From Rhodonellum sp041748555 (GTDB taxonomy: Bacteria > Bacteroidota > Bacteroidia > Cytophagales > Cyclobacteriaceae), in NCBI GenBank assembly GCA_041748555.1, contig JBGTDA010000230.1, positions 1-64,000 on the forward strand: DNA of 64,000 nt. The letters are read 5' to 3'. The position numbers and the translations under genes were made by a program. A model generated the notes under the pieces. It saw nothing but the letters and a program-made list of their open reading frames with translations, did not search any database and was not told the DNA's origin. This document shows, piece after piece, positions 34,706 to 44,177 of the stretch. Position 1 is the first letter of the stretch, and each line of letters opens with the position of its first letter.

Positions 34706-35695
34706 TCAACTCCAAAGTTTGGTGAAAAACCTCTGCGCATTTTTATAGGCTAAATTTTCCAGCTGTGAGATAGAGACCGTTTCGGAAAGTTTATCAAGGA
34801 CGGATGGATATTTTCCTGCGTTTTCAACCAAGGGAAAGTAAAAAGGAACCCGGGACTTATCGGGAAAATTATGGGTATAAAAGAAGTCGGCACCGAAACA
34901 GATTTGATTTGCTGCTCCCGATTCCAAACCATAAAGAATATGTTCGAAGATTCTTTCCGGATGATCATTATCAAGGAAAGCCCTGAGAAAATTGATCCCG
35001 ATAATCCCCTCTCTACGGACAATTTCCTGGACAAATTCATCGGTAATGTTGCGTTTATGGTCCCAAACACTTCTGAAATTAGAATGGCTGGCCATTACGG
35101 GTATTTCCAAATTTGTCATATCAATATGGTCAAGAATGCCTTTGGCCAATAGATCGGAAGTATGGGAAAGATCAATCGGTATTTTTCTGCCTGAAATGTA
35201 ATCCAAAAGCCTTTTCCCATCATCTTTCAAACCGACTCCCTCTATATAATTGCCTCCACCAAATCGGTTTTCCGTATGATGGGTCAAACTGATGTAAGCC
35301 ATTCTTCCTGTCAAGGAAATCAGCCGCTCAAGTTGATCAAAGGCTTTTTCAATGGGTATGGTTTCATTGGCAATTCCTGCGGCATTTTCGATTGCCGTGA
35401 CCAAAGCAATTTTGTTTTGGTTTTCCAATGTAGAAATATGGTGACCATCCGGAGCATATAATTCTTCAGAAAAATCCCGGAGCAATTCCCCATATTTTCT
35501 TGCCTGAATTTCAGCAAACTCCATACTGTCCGGAACCACATTGGTATAAATTGCCAAAATCTGCAATTTGACATTTCCTTGTTTTAGATAAGGAACCGCA
35601 CAGGCAATGTCCTCAGTTTTATCAGCTTTGGCTCCGGGAATGGCCGTCAGATAAGACAACAGATCACAATGGGTATCGATTATAGGGAGTTTCAT
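34706..35695 (-). CDS. Membrane dipeptidase, peptidase family M19
   Basis: About 329 residues from the ATG at 35695 (MKLPIIDTHCDLL); a longer start at 35731 adds a hydrophobic stub and is less likely. The zinc ligands are His-x-Asp in IDTHCDLL, the bridging Glu in VTAIENAAG, and His in IDLSHTSD and ASHSNF, with Asp in FGADFFY. M19 enzymes are amidohydrolase-fold zinc dipeptidases (renal dipeptidase type). No signal peptide is evident with the shorter start, so it is probably cytoplasmic. Confidence 0.9.
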   Translation of the reverse strand: MKLPIIDTHCDLLSYLTAIPGAKADKTEDIACAVPYLKQGNVKLQILAIYTNVVPDSMEFAEIQARKYGELLRDFSEELYAPDGHHISTLENQNKIALVTAIENAAGIANETIPIEKAFDQLERLISLTGRMAYISLTHHTENRFGGGNYIEGVGLKDDGKRLLDYISGRKIPIDLSHTSDLLAKGILDHIDMTNLEIPVMASHSNFRSVWDHKRNITDEFVQEIVRREGIIGINFLRAFLDNDHPERIFEHILYGLESGAANQICFGADFFYTHNFPDKSRVPFYFPLVENAGKYPSVLDKLSETVSISQLENLAYKNAQRFFTKLWS

Positions 35696-35819
35696 TCGTA
35701 CATTTTTGATCAAGAAAACAAAGAAACTCAAAAAATCACTGTTTTTTTATACTTTTAGCCTTAGAAATTGTTATCATGAATTATGATGTATAACTCCCTT
35801 TCTCATAAACCTATTGAAT

Positions 35820-36332
35820 ATGCCAATCTCAAAACCTATTAATTTTACAAATTGGATTGAAGAAAACCGCCACCTGTTAAAACCACCCATCGGAAATCAA
35901 CAGATTTACAAAGACAACGAAGATTTTATTGTCATGGTGGTGGGAGGACCAAATTCCAGAAAAGATTTTCATTATAATGAAGGAGAAGAATTCTTTTTTC
36001 AAATAGAAGGTGATATTACCTTAAAAGTGGTTGAGGAAGACCTTCCAAAAGATATTGTCATTAAAGTAGGGGAACTATTTTTACTTCCTGCCAGAACCCC
36101 GCACAGTCCACGAAGGCCTGCCAATACAATCGGACTGGTATTTGAGCGATATCGTATGTCCGGTGAAAAAGACGGGTTTATCTGGCATTGTGAAAACTGC
36201 GGAAATAAACTTTACGAAGAATATCACGAAATTACAGATATTGTCAATCAGCTTCCTCCCATCATGGAGAATTTTTGGGGGAACCCCGATCATACAAAAT
36301 GCAAAAAATGCGGAACCGTCATGACCAAATAA
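35820..36332 (+). CDS. nbaC: 3-hydroxyanthranilate 3,4-dioxygenase
   Basis: 170 residues from the ATG at 35820 (MPISKPINF). A cupin dioxygenase opening the ring of 3-hydroxyanthranilate to 2-amino-3-carboxymuconate semialdehyde, the precursor of quinolinate and NAD. The Fe ligands and substrate residues are in FHYNEGEEFFFQIEG and in PHSPRRPANTIGLVFER. The C-terminal rubredoxin-like zinc site is CENCGNK and CKKCGTV, as in bacterial HAOs. It is followed by kynU and kmo on the same strand. Confidence 0.94.
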   Translation: MPISKPINFTNWIEENRHLLKPPIGNQQIYKDNEDFIVMVVGGPNSRKDFHYNEGEEFFFQIEGDITLKVVEEDLPKDIVIKVGELFLLPARTPHSPRRPANTIGLVFERYRMSGEKDGFIWHCENCGNKLYEEYHEITDIVNQLPPIMENFWGNPDHTKCKKCGTVMTK

Positions 36333-36412
36333 TTCAGGTAAGAAAATAACTCTTCTTTCACCAACAAATAATCCTACAATCCTGACGGCCTATCCTTGCT
36401 CAACAATATATT

Positions 36413-37714
36413 ATGCAGCCAATCAATTATAAATATTCGGAAAGCTTCGCAAAGGAAATGGATGAAAAAGATCCATTGAAAATGTTTCGGGAGGAATTTT
36501 ATTTTCCGAAAGTTGACGGAAATGCTTCAATTTATTTTTGTGGCAATTCATTGGGTCTTCAGCCAAAATCCACTAAGGAATATTTACTGAAAGAACTGGA
36601 TAATTGGGCTAATATGGCTGTTGACGGTCATTTTCATGGAGAAGATGCCTGGTACCACATCCGCAAAAAGTCCAAGCCTGCATTGGCAGAAATTTTGGGA
36701 GCCCACGAGCATGAGGTGGTGGCTATGAACAACCTCAGCTCCAATCTTCATTTTCTGATGGTTTCTTTTTATCAGCCAAACAAAAAAAGATTTAAGATTA
36801 TTACTGAAGAGGGAGCTTTCCCATCCGATATGTACATCCTGGAATCGCAAGTGAAATTTCATGGATTTGATCCCAAAGAAGCAATAGTTGAGCTTAAGCC
36901 AAAGCTAGGTGAATATACGCTTCGGACCGAAGATATTGTACAGGCTATTCATGAACATGGCGATGATTTGGCCTTGGTCATGATGGCAGGATTACAATAT
37001 TATACAGGTCAGCTTTTTGACATGAAGACCATTTCAAAAGCTGCAAGAGATGTTGAGGCTAGAGTTGGTTTCGATTTGGCGCATGCAGTGGGAAATGTGG
37101 TTTTACAACTTCATGAATGGGATGTGGATTTCGCAACCTGGTGTACCTATAAATATCTGAATTCAGGACCCGGAAATATTTCGGGAATATTCGTGCACGA
37201 ACGGCATTCCGAGAATGCCGGACTACCCAGATTTGCCGGTTGGTGGGGTCATGATGAAGCCGAGCGGTTTAAAATGGAAAAGGGCTTCAAACCCATGTAC
37301 GGCGCTGACGGCTGGCAATTAGCAAATTCCAACGTATTGGCTTTAGCAGCCCATCAGGCTTCTTTGGATATATTTCGAAAAGCGGGTATGTCCAACTTAA
37401 GATCCAAAAGTGAACTATTAACAGGGTATTTGGAGTTCTTGATCGGAGAAATAAATAAGGATGGCGGAGTGGAAATAATTACACCTTCCAACCCAAACGA
37501 AAGGGGCAGTCAGTTATCTTTACTGATTCATAAAGGAGGTAAATCCATGTTTGATGCTTTATATGAAAACGCAATAGTTGGAGATTGGCGGCATCCAAAC
37601 GTCATTAGAATAGCCCCAACTCCCTTGTACAACAGTTTCATGGACGTGTTGAGATTTGCCGGAGTGCTGGAAAAGGCACTTCATGATTTCGCCTCAAAAA
37701 GTAAGAAGCTTTAA
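36413..37714 (+). CDS. kynU: Kynureninase
   Basis: A 433-residue PLP enzyme cleaving 3-hydroxykynurenine or kynurenine to (3-hydroxy)anthranilate and alanine. Diagnostic segments are YFCGNSLGLQPKST, DGHFHGEDAWYHI, and the PLP site TWCTYKYLNSGPG (Lys247), plus FAGWWGHD. It sits 80 bp after nbaC and 7 bp before kmo. Confidence 0.96.
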   Translation: MQPINYKYSESFAKEMDEKDPLKMFREEFYFPKVDGNASIYFCGNSLGLQPKSTKEYLLKELDNWANMAVDGHFHGEDAWYHIRKKSKPALAEILGAHEHEVVAMNNLSSNLHFLMVSFYQPNKKRFKIITEEGAFPSDMYILESQVKFHGFDPKEAIVELKPKLGEYTLRTEDIVQAIHEHGDDLALVMMAGLQYYTGQLFDMKTISKAARDVEARVGFDLAHAVGNVVLQLHEWDVDFATWCTYKYLNSGPGNISGIFVHERHSENAGLPRFAGWWGHDEAERFKMEKGFKPMYGADGWQLANSNVLALAAHQASLDIFRKAGMSNLRSKSELLTGYLEFLIGEINKDGGVEIITPSNPNERGSQLSLLIHKGGKSMFDALYENAIVGDWRHPNVIRIAPTPLYNSFMDVLRFAGVLEKALHDFASKSKKL

Positions 37715-37721
37715 AATCAAA

Positions 37722-39071
37722 ATGAAAAAAAACGAAATCAGTATTTTAGGGGCAGGATTAATCGGGTCACTATTAAGTATATATTTAAGAAAAAAAGGAT
37801 TGGATGTAACAGTTTATGAAAAAAGAGCTGATTACCGAAAATCCGGATATAAAGAAGAAGGCAGGTCAATAAACATGGCCCTAAGCGACAGAGGCTGGAA
37901 GGCTTTGGAGAAAATAGGCCTGAAAGACAAGGTTCTGCCACTTGCAATACCCATGTATGGAAGAAAAATCCACGATGAACATGGTAAGACTTCTTTTATT
38001 CCTTATGGCAGGGAGGACCAAGCAATTTATTCTATCTCAAGAGGCAGATTCAATCAACTTTTATTGAATCATGCAGAAAAAGAAGGTGTAAAAGTAAATT
38101 TTGAACATTATTGTGAAAATGTTGATCTATCAACTAATGAGCTTCATTTTAGTTTTCCGGAGGATATAAAGGTCAATTCTAAAGTGATTATAGGGGCAGA
38201 TGGGGCGTTTTCTGTAATCAGATCAGCAATGCAAAAGCAGATACGATTTGATTATCGCCAAGAATATATTTCTCATGGATATAAGGAATTGACTATCCCA
38301 GCAACAACATCTGGAGAATTTGCCATGGATCCAAATGCGCTGCATATCTGGCCCAGAGGAAAGTTTATGTTGATTGCATTGCCAAACCCTGACAAATCCT
38401 TCACTTGTACCCTATTTCTTCCATTTAAAAGTTCCAAAGTTTGTTTTGACAAAATCAATGATGGGAAAGATCTTGAAGGAATCTTTAAAACTTATTTTGA
38501 CGATGCTTATCAGGTGATGCCGGATTTGGCACAAGAGTTTTTCACCAATCCAACATCGGCATTGATCAACATAGAATGTTTTCCATGGGTACAAAAACAG
38601 ACGCTAATAATCGGAGATGCTTCACATGCCATGGTTCCGTTCTACGGTCAGGGAATGAACTGCGGTTTTGAAGATTGTTTTATCTTGGACGGTTTGATTG
38701 ATAAATTCGGAACAAATGCCTGGGAGCTTGTATTTGCCAAATTTCAAAAAGTAAGAAAACCGGATACCGATGCAATAAGTCAGCTCGCATTGGAAAATTT
38801 TGTGGAAATGAGGGACAGTGTTGCCGATCCCAGATTCTTGCTTCGTAAAAAAATTGAAGCCAGACTACATGCCTTATATCCAAAAGACTGGATCCCTTTA
38901 TATACGATGGTCACTTTCTCCGACATCCCTTATTCTGAAGCATATGCGCAGGGACAATTGCAGGATGTAATCATGAAACGAGTGATGACAGATCCCTTGA
39001 TCACCCAAAACTGGGATAAACTTGATTATGAGGACATTATAAATCAAATGGATGCTGCAAAAGCTGTGTAA
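37722..39071 (+). CDS. kmo: Kynurenine 3-monooxygenase
   Basis: 449 residues from the ATG at 37722; a longer in-frame start overlapping kynU is unlikely. FAD-dependent hydroxylase of kynurenine. The N-terminal dinucleotide fold is ISILGAGLIGSLLSIYL, the family motif ERRADY-like is VYEKRADYRKSG, and the FAD motif is LIIGDASHAMVPFYGQGMN with GFEDC. The C-terminal helix associated with membranes in eukaryotic KMO is not obvious. Last gene of the kynurenine cluster, followed by a terminator. Confidence 0.95.
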   Translation: MKKNEISILGAGLIGSLLSIYLRKKGLDVTVYEKRADYRKSGYKEEGRSINMALSDRGWKALEKIGLKDKVLPLAIPMYGRKIHDEHGKTSFIPYGREDQAIYSISRGRFNQLLLNHAEKEGVKVNFEHYCENVDLSTNELHFSFPEDIKVNSKVIIGADGAFSVIRSAMQKQIRFDYRQEYISHGYKELTIPATTSGEFAMDPNALHIWPRGKFMLIALPNPDKSFTCTLFLPFKSSKVCFDKINDGKDLEGIFKTYFDDAYQVMPDLAQEFFTNPTSALINIECFPWVQKQTLIIGDASHAMVPFYGQGMNCGFEDCFILDGLIDKFGTNAWELVFAKFQKVRKPDTDAISQLALENFVEMRDSVADPRFLLRKKIEARLHALYPKDWIPLYTMVTFSDIPYSEAYAQGQLQDVIMKRVMTDPLITQNWDKLDYEDIINQMDAAKAV

Positions 39072-39098
39072 ATTTCCGAAATAAAATGTTTAAGATTT

Positions 39099-39149
39099 AA
39101 AATCCTGAAGCTGAGATAGGAGTATATCCCGGTTTCAGGATTTTTTTTT
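39099..39149 (+). terminator. Terminator of the kynurenine cluster
   Basis: AAATCCTGAA (39099-39108) pairs with TTCAGGATTT (39134-39143), with a smaller inner helix in the loop, followed by a run of T's. Confidence 0.8.
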
Positions 39150-39295
39150 GTTGAGATACTTTTAACCAGAATTTATTCCCCGCCCCTAAAAACGGGACCT
39201 TGTTTTTAGTTCTTCCATATTTCATGTTTTTCATATGAATGTGAATGTCAGGGGTAAGAAACAATATTTAAAACCGTATCTTCATCCTAAAGTAT

Positions 39296-39788
39296 GACAC
39301 ATCACAAATTATTTTATATACAGTTATTTGACGTATATGTGAGGTATATATATAATATTACTAAAATAAATTGAATTATTTTAATAAAAAAATAGATATT
39401 ACGATTTGCATTTATGCGCTTTCGTTCATTTGGAGATCCAACTAAAATTGTCAGCAAACCAAATTCAAAATTTTCTTTTATTTAGAATTATTTTTTTAAT
39501 GAATTTCAGGTAAAATAAACTGATAAATCAAATCAAACCGGATAGTAAAATCCTATAAATTTGAATCCTAAATAGGATATTAAAAAGCAAGGATTATTTA
39601 TCCACATTTGATGAAAGTTATCCACACCACTTTATTAGAAATTATTATTATGCTGATTTACAGCAAGTTACAGTCATTATGATTTACCGATTTTTGTGGA
39701 TAATCCGCTGTGAATGAGATTATTAAAATCATATTTTACAAAGGTTCGGTGGATAAATTCAAGAACAGAATATTATTTTTTCTTCGGC
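39296..39788. other. Candidate chromosomal replication origin (oriC): A+T-rich DNA plus DnaA boxes
   Basis: Three perfect TTATCCACA boxes occur at 39598-39606 (+), 39618-39626 (+) and 39695-39703 (-, read as TGTGGATAA). A one-mismatch box is at 39748-39756 (-, GGTGGATAA). To the left, 39296-39540 is extremely A+T-rich with repeated TATA/TAAT runs, as expected for a DNA unwinding element. No gene lies in this gap. A perfect 9-mer three times in about 100 bp is far above chance. dnaA is not in the window. Weak point: genes on either side do not show a clear switch of strand bias here. Confidence 0.6.
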
Positions 39789-41567
39789 TTAATCTTGATT
39801 TTGTCTTATCAACCGTTTTCTATAAGCATTAAAAATTCTGGATTTTGAAATGAAGCCGAGATACCTCCCATTCTGTACAACAGGAAGATTCCATGCTCCT
39901 GAAATTTCAAATTTTTGCATTACGTTTTGCATATTTTCGTCAGGAAATATAATTTCCGGGGGACTATGCATCAACTGGCTGATAGAGGTTGTCCTTTGCT
40001 TGTTTGGGTCAAACATTATGTTCCTAATATCATCTAGAGTAATGATGCCGTTAAGGACTCCCTCTTCATCTACAACAGGAAAAATATTCCTTTTGGAAAG
40101 TTTCACCAAATCGCAAAGATCGCCAAGCTTAGAATCGGGATGAATGGCCAATAAATCCCTTTCCATTATTTTTCTGATATCAATTAAGTCAAGTACCTGC
40201 TCATCTTTGGTTTCCGGAAGGAACCTTCCTGCATCATTCAATAGTTTGATATAGAGAGAATCTTTATCGAAGTAGGTTGTAGTCACAAAAGAGATCGCAG
40301 AAACCAACATCAGGGGGACAAAAAGCTCATACCCGCCTGTTATTTCTGCGATAAGAAATATTGCTGAAAGCGGTGAATGCTGTACTCCGCTCATCACCCC
40401 ACACATTCCTACCAAGGCAAAATGAGCTACCGGCAGCGGCACCGGAAAACCCAATAAATTTGCAGAATAGGCAAATAAAAACCCTGTTATTCCCCCCACA
40501 AAAAGAGAAGGGGCAAATATTCCTCCACTGCCCCCGATACCTATTGTAATCGAAGATGCTATAGGTTTGATAAATATAATAAGGCATAGGAAGATGATTA
40601 TAAAATAAGGTTTATCGAATTCAGAAAAGAAAGGGCTGTTTTCCAGAATTTTTCCGGGGTCATCATCTATAAGTGCATTCAGGACATCATATCCCTCACC
40701 ATAAATCGGTGGAAAAAAGAATACTATTAGTCCAAGAAATGCGCCTCCAAATAATAATTTAAGAAAAGGCCTATCATATTGATGCAAAAGCCGCTCAACA
40801 TTGAGGACTGTCCTGCTGAAGTAGAGGGAAATCATTCCGGTAAATATTGCCAGCATCAAATAATATGGCATGTGGGCAGCCAAAAAAACATCTGATAGGT
40901 TAAAAGAAAACATTACATCTTCTTTCAGAAGAAGCATGGAAGTGATGGACCCTGTGACTGAAGCGATCAGCAAAGGAATAAAACTTCCAACACTCACTTC
41001 CATCAGAATCACCTCAATTGCGAAAATGACACCTCCGATAGGAGCACCGAAAATTGCTGAAATCGCTCCGGCAGCTCCGCATCCAATCAATAAGGTCCTT
41101 TTCTTTGCGTTCAGATGCATTAGGTTTCCAAAGTTGGAACCTATGGCAGATCCGGTCACTAAAATGGGTGCTTCCAAACCAACCGAACCTCCAAAACCTA
41201 CTGTGATAGCGGACATGATCACTTTGCTGTACATTTTTACTTTGGGCAACAGGCTGCTTTTTTTGGAAATGTTATATAACAAATCTGAAATCCCGTGGCC
41301 TCCAACATCCTTCAAAATATACCGTCCAATTAAATATGCCAGTGAAATCCCTATCAATGGGTAGATGATGTAGAAAAAGTTAGCGTATTGCTGGTTGAAA
41401 TCCGCTGTTAAAAATCTCTGGATGGCATGAACCGACGCTTTTAATATGACAGCTGCCAATCCGGCAAAAATCCCTATCAAACCACTTAAAATGAGCACAA
41501 AATTCTTTGTGCTCAAATGCCGGAGTCTCCAGATTAATAAACGGGTGATAATATCTGTTTTCGCCAA
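39789..41567 (-). CDS. ClC-family chloride channel/transporter with CBS domains
   Basis: A 592-residue membrane protein with about 10-12 helices in the voltage-gated chloride channel fold, followed by a C-terminal CBS pair (about residues 460-580). The second selectivity-filter segment is GLEAPILVTGSAIG, keeping the gating Glu. The GxFxP-type segment is GGSGGIFAPSLFVGG. The first filter motif is changed to GGHGIS instead of GSGIP, so anion specificity may differ. It may exchange Cl-, other halides or nitrate for H+. Single gene, next to the DnaA-box region. Confidence 0.9.
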   Translation of the reverse strand: MAKTDIITRLLIWRLRHLSTKNFVLILSGLIGIFAGLAAVILKASVHAIQRFLTADFNQQYANFFYIIYPLIGISLAYLIGRYILKDVGGHGISDLLYNISKKSSLLPKVKMYSKVIMSAITVGFGGSVGLEAPILVTGSAIGSNFGNLMHLNAKKRTLLIGCGAAGAISAIFGAPIGGVIFAIEVILMEVSVGSFIPLLIASVTGSITSMLLLKEDVMFSFNLSDVFLAAHMPYYLMLAIFTGMISLYFSRTVLNVERLLHQYDRPFLKLLFGGAFLGLIVFFFPPIYGEGYDVLNALIDDDPGKILENSPFFSEFDKPYFIIIFLCLIIFIKPIASSITIGIGGSGGIFAPSLFVGGITGFLFAYSANLLGFPVPLPVAHFALVGMCGVMSGVQHSPLSAIFLIAEITGGYELFVPLMLVSAISFVTTTYFDKDSLYIKLLNDAGRFLPETKDEQVLDLIDIRKIMERDLLAIHPDSKLGDLCDLVKLSKRNIFPVVDEEGVLNGIITLDDIRNIMFDPNKQRTTSISQLMHSPPEIIFPDENMQNVMQKFEISGAWNLPVVQNGRYLGFISKSRIFNAYRKRLIRQNQD

Positions 41568-41648
41568 TACTACTAAAAGATTTTTTAAATTAAGTGGACA
41601 ATTTAATAAAATTGAAGGATCTTGGGACTATCGATTTGATTTAATATC

Positions 41649-42563
41649 CTAATCTACAAGTTCCCATTGCTGATCAAGAGCAATCAAAACCTCTAAAATC
41701 AGCTGTACCGCCCCGGTATAAAATTCCTGATCAATATTTGAAAAAGTATCTGTCGGTTTATGGTAATCATTATGGTCTTCAACACCAAAATATATAAAAG
41801 GAATGCCTTGTATATGAAATTCCGCATGATCTGATGCCATTGTCCAGTCCTGAGACCCAGTACCGGGATTATCATGTCCAAATTTAAGCTGAGGGGATTT
41901 TCCGCTTGACGCCTGTTCAACAATAGGCTTGAGCAAAGGATAATGATGGATGCCCACTGCATACAATTCATTTTGGTTATCCCGGCTTATCATGTCCATA
42001 TTGATATTCAAAATTACTTGTTCCAAAGGAAAAGGAAAGTCATTTACCAATGCCTGGGCCCCCTGAAGCCCCATCTCCTCGGCATCCAATGCGACAAACA
42101 TCATGGAATGATAGGGGCCGTTATTAGCAAAATATTCAGCCAATGCCAATAAACCCGCAGTTCCGGAAGCATTGTCATCTGCTCCGTTAAAAATCAAATC
42201 TCCCTGTGCTCCGATATGATCATAATGGGCCATTACTACAATGATCTTCCCGGATTCCATACCGGGCACGAAACCTACAATGTTTGCTGCATTTGCATAG
42301 GTTTTTCCCTCACTTTTGTTTTCAAAATCAAAAAACTGCGTAAAATCTTCATACTGGGAAGAAAGTCCTAGCTCCTTAAAACGATTTTTGATGTATTCCC
42401 TTGCTTTTAGACTACCTTCTGACAGGGGTTTTCTTCCTTTCAAGTCATCCGAAGCCAAATATTCGATATCCTGAAGCAATTTTTTACTGTCGATTTGTTG
42501 AGCAGAGACAATTGCAGGTATAAAATATACTAAGAAGAGGAAGATTTTAAAGGGGTAGTTCAT
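41649..42563 (-). CDS. Secreted zinc aminopeptidase, peptidase family M28
   Basis: A 304-residue exported enzyme (signal peptide FLFLVYFIPAIVSAQ). The di-zinc site is MAHYDHIGAQG (His, Asp), NGADDNASGTAGLLALAEYF (bridging Asp), LDAEEMGLQGA (catalytic Glu-Glu) and NMDMISRD, with the final His near YHKPTD. It removes N-terminal amino acids from peptides in the periplasm or outside. No other domain. Confidence 0.93.
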   Translation of the reverse strand: MNYPFKIFLFLVYFIPAIVSAQQIDSKKLLQDIEYLASDDLKGRKPLSEGSLKAREYIKNRFKELGLSSQYEDFTQFFDFENKSEGKTYANAANIVGFVPGMESGKIIVVMAHYDHIGAQGDLIFNGADDNASGTAGLLALAEYFANNGPYHSMMFVALDAEEMGLQGAQALVNDFPFPLEQVILNINMDMISRDNQNELYAVGIHHYPLLKPIVEQASSGKSPQLKFGHDNPGTGSQDWTMASDHAEFHIQGIPFIYFGVEDHNDYHKPTDTFSNIDQEFYTGAVQLILEVLIALDQQWELVD

Positions 42564-42859
42564 GTTTTTGCTCCTTTAGGTGAAGAAATCATTTCGAAAT
42601 ATAGTGAAAGGATTAAATCTTATAGATATCCTTTTGTATGAAAATAGAATTCGTTTTTTTAGGGGCGACAGAAGCTAAAAAGAATCTAACTTGAAGAATC
42701 TGATAAATCTTTTGATCCAATCTCTTTATTACTTGTATGGATGGAATATTTATTTTTAACTTTATAAATAGTTTGTTCCTGTACATATTGATATAATTAA
42801 TCGCTCGTTATGTATATTCGTAAAATTAGTAATGTTTCATTGCTCCAATTCCCCAACAC
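42564..42859. other. Divergent intergenic region, 296 bp
   Basis: A+T-rich. It must hold the promoters of the M28 gene and of the 326-residue protein, but I see no perfect -33/-7 pair, no ORF and no stable hairpin. Confidence 0.5.
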
Positions 42860-43840
42860 ATGAAATATTTTGCAGCTTTATGGCTGTTATGTATTTGTTC
42901 CATTGAGACTTTTAGCCAAAACCAGTTGCCGGTGGCATTCTTAGATGGGAAGGCTGTGGTTTTGATTTCCAATGCCCCGCAGGCAAGCCCTGTTATGAAC
43001 TGGAAGACCTTGGCTGAAGAGATCCACCTCCCTTTGATTAAGGCAGGAGGTGATCCTGTTTCCTATTTTGAACTTGAGGATGTTATTTTGTCAGATGAGG
43101 CACAGGCTTCTTATGCATCCGGATTTTCAAATCGTCTGATCAAGAATATTGTTATACTTACAAGGAAACCAAACGGTGAATTTGTTCTACATATTGCGCC
43201 GTTCACAGGAGATAAAAATATTGTACCAGGTCCTAATGTTTGGTCAATTGAGAGCGATTCACTTTCGATATTGCAGCAACGGTTAGAAAACCTCGGAAAT
43301 AATCAATCCAGTAAAAATCTACTTGTATTGGAGGTTCCTGAATTTCCCTATGAAATAGATGATTTACCCGCGTCAAATAAGTTTATCGCAAAGAATCCCT
43401 TAAACCTAAATGTCTTTAAATTGGGTATTCCTCTATCGGGCGCAGCCGGTGAAGGCGGGTTTTTGAGTGCGTTTAGATATGATTTATTGGGAAAATCACC
43501 TGAGGCTATATCAGCTGAACAAAATGCCGAAAAAGAGGGAATCGAAGGTATTTTTAATCAATACTACCCTCACCAAGTTGAATATCTCAGAAAATCCAGC
43601 ACAACAGCAGAACTTCTTGCAGACAGAATCCAGTTCGTTTTAATGCGGTTAGAAGCTAGAGAAGGGGATTTGATGAAAAACATGGGGGTACCGGTGGATA
43701 ATCCTGAGGATAAAAACCGAATCGTGGTCAAATATTATATCAAGTTCTTGGTTAGGGATGAACTATACATCGGAACTGTATGGGATGCTGATCCAAATTG
43801 GCGGGTAGCGCTCAGTCAATTTCTGAAAAACCTAAAATGA
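42860..43840 (+). CDS. Secreted protein of unknown function
   Basis: A 326-residue protein with a signal peptide (MKYFAALWLLCICSIETFSQ, cleavage near residue 20). I do not recognise a domain. The first half (about 45-160) alternates strands and helices with WKTLAEEIHLPLIKAGGDPV and NIVILTRKPNGEFVLHIAPF. The C-terminal part (about 230-326) is mostly helical with a charged surface and ends in ALSQFLKNLK. It stands alone with a hairpin after its stop. Confidence 0.7.
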   Translation: MKYFAALWLLCICSIETFSQNQLPVAFLDGKAVVLISNAPQASPVMNWKTLAEEIHLPLIKAGGDPVSYFELEDVILSDEAQASYASGFSNRLIKNIVILTRKPNGEFVLHIAPFTGDKNIVPGPNVWSIESDSLSILQQRLENLGNNQSSKNLLVLEVPEFPYEIDDLPASNKFIAKNPLNLNVFKLGIPLSGAAGEGGFLSAFRYDLLGKSPEAISAEQNAEKEGIEGIFNQYYPHQVEYLRKSSTTAELLADRIQFVLMRLEAREGDLMKNMGVPVDNPEDKNRIVVKYYIKFLVRDELYIGTVWDADPNWRVALSQFLKNLK

Positions 43841-43866
43841 AAAAAGGACTCCACTAAGAGAGTCCT
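43841..43866. terminator. Hairpin between convergent genes
   Basis: AGGACTC (43845-43851) pairs with GAGTCCT (43860-43866). The A-run to its left gives a U-tract for minus-strand transcripts; the plus side has no T-run, so it mainly suits the thioredoxin operon. Confidence 0.5.
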
Positions 43867-43919
43867 GAAATAATCAGTTGTTCAATATTCTGGATGACCA
43901 AACAACTTCCGCTTACTTA

Positions 43920-44177
43920 TTACTTATCTATAGAGCCTGTTACTCGCTTCATAAAGGAATTCATAGCATCTTTTTTACTCGTTCCATCCTTAATCATCTT
44001 ATTCACTTCTAAGGAACCATAAAGATTGGATAATAATTCACCAATAACCTCTAGTTCTTCGTCTTTTAACGTTGGAATTTCAGTGATATTCTCTAAAAGC
44101 TCAATTGTCTCCTGAACCCAGTCTTCATCATTGGCGTCAATAAATCCCAAAACTTGTTTAATTATTGGCAATCTCAT
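43920..44177 (-). CDS. Small DUF6952-like protein
   Basis: An 85-residue acidic, helical protein (MRLPIIKQVLGFIDANDEDW, GELLSNLYGSLEVNKMIKDG). I recall this family as a conserved Bacteroidota partner gene of a small thioredoxin. The start overlaps the thioredoxin gene by 20 bp. No catalytic residues are apparent; function unknown. Confidence 0.7.
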   Translation of the reverse strand: MRLPIIKQVLGFIDANDEDWVQETIELLENITEIPTLKDEELEVIGELLSNLYGSLEVNKMIKDGTSKKDAMNSFMKRVTGSIDK

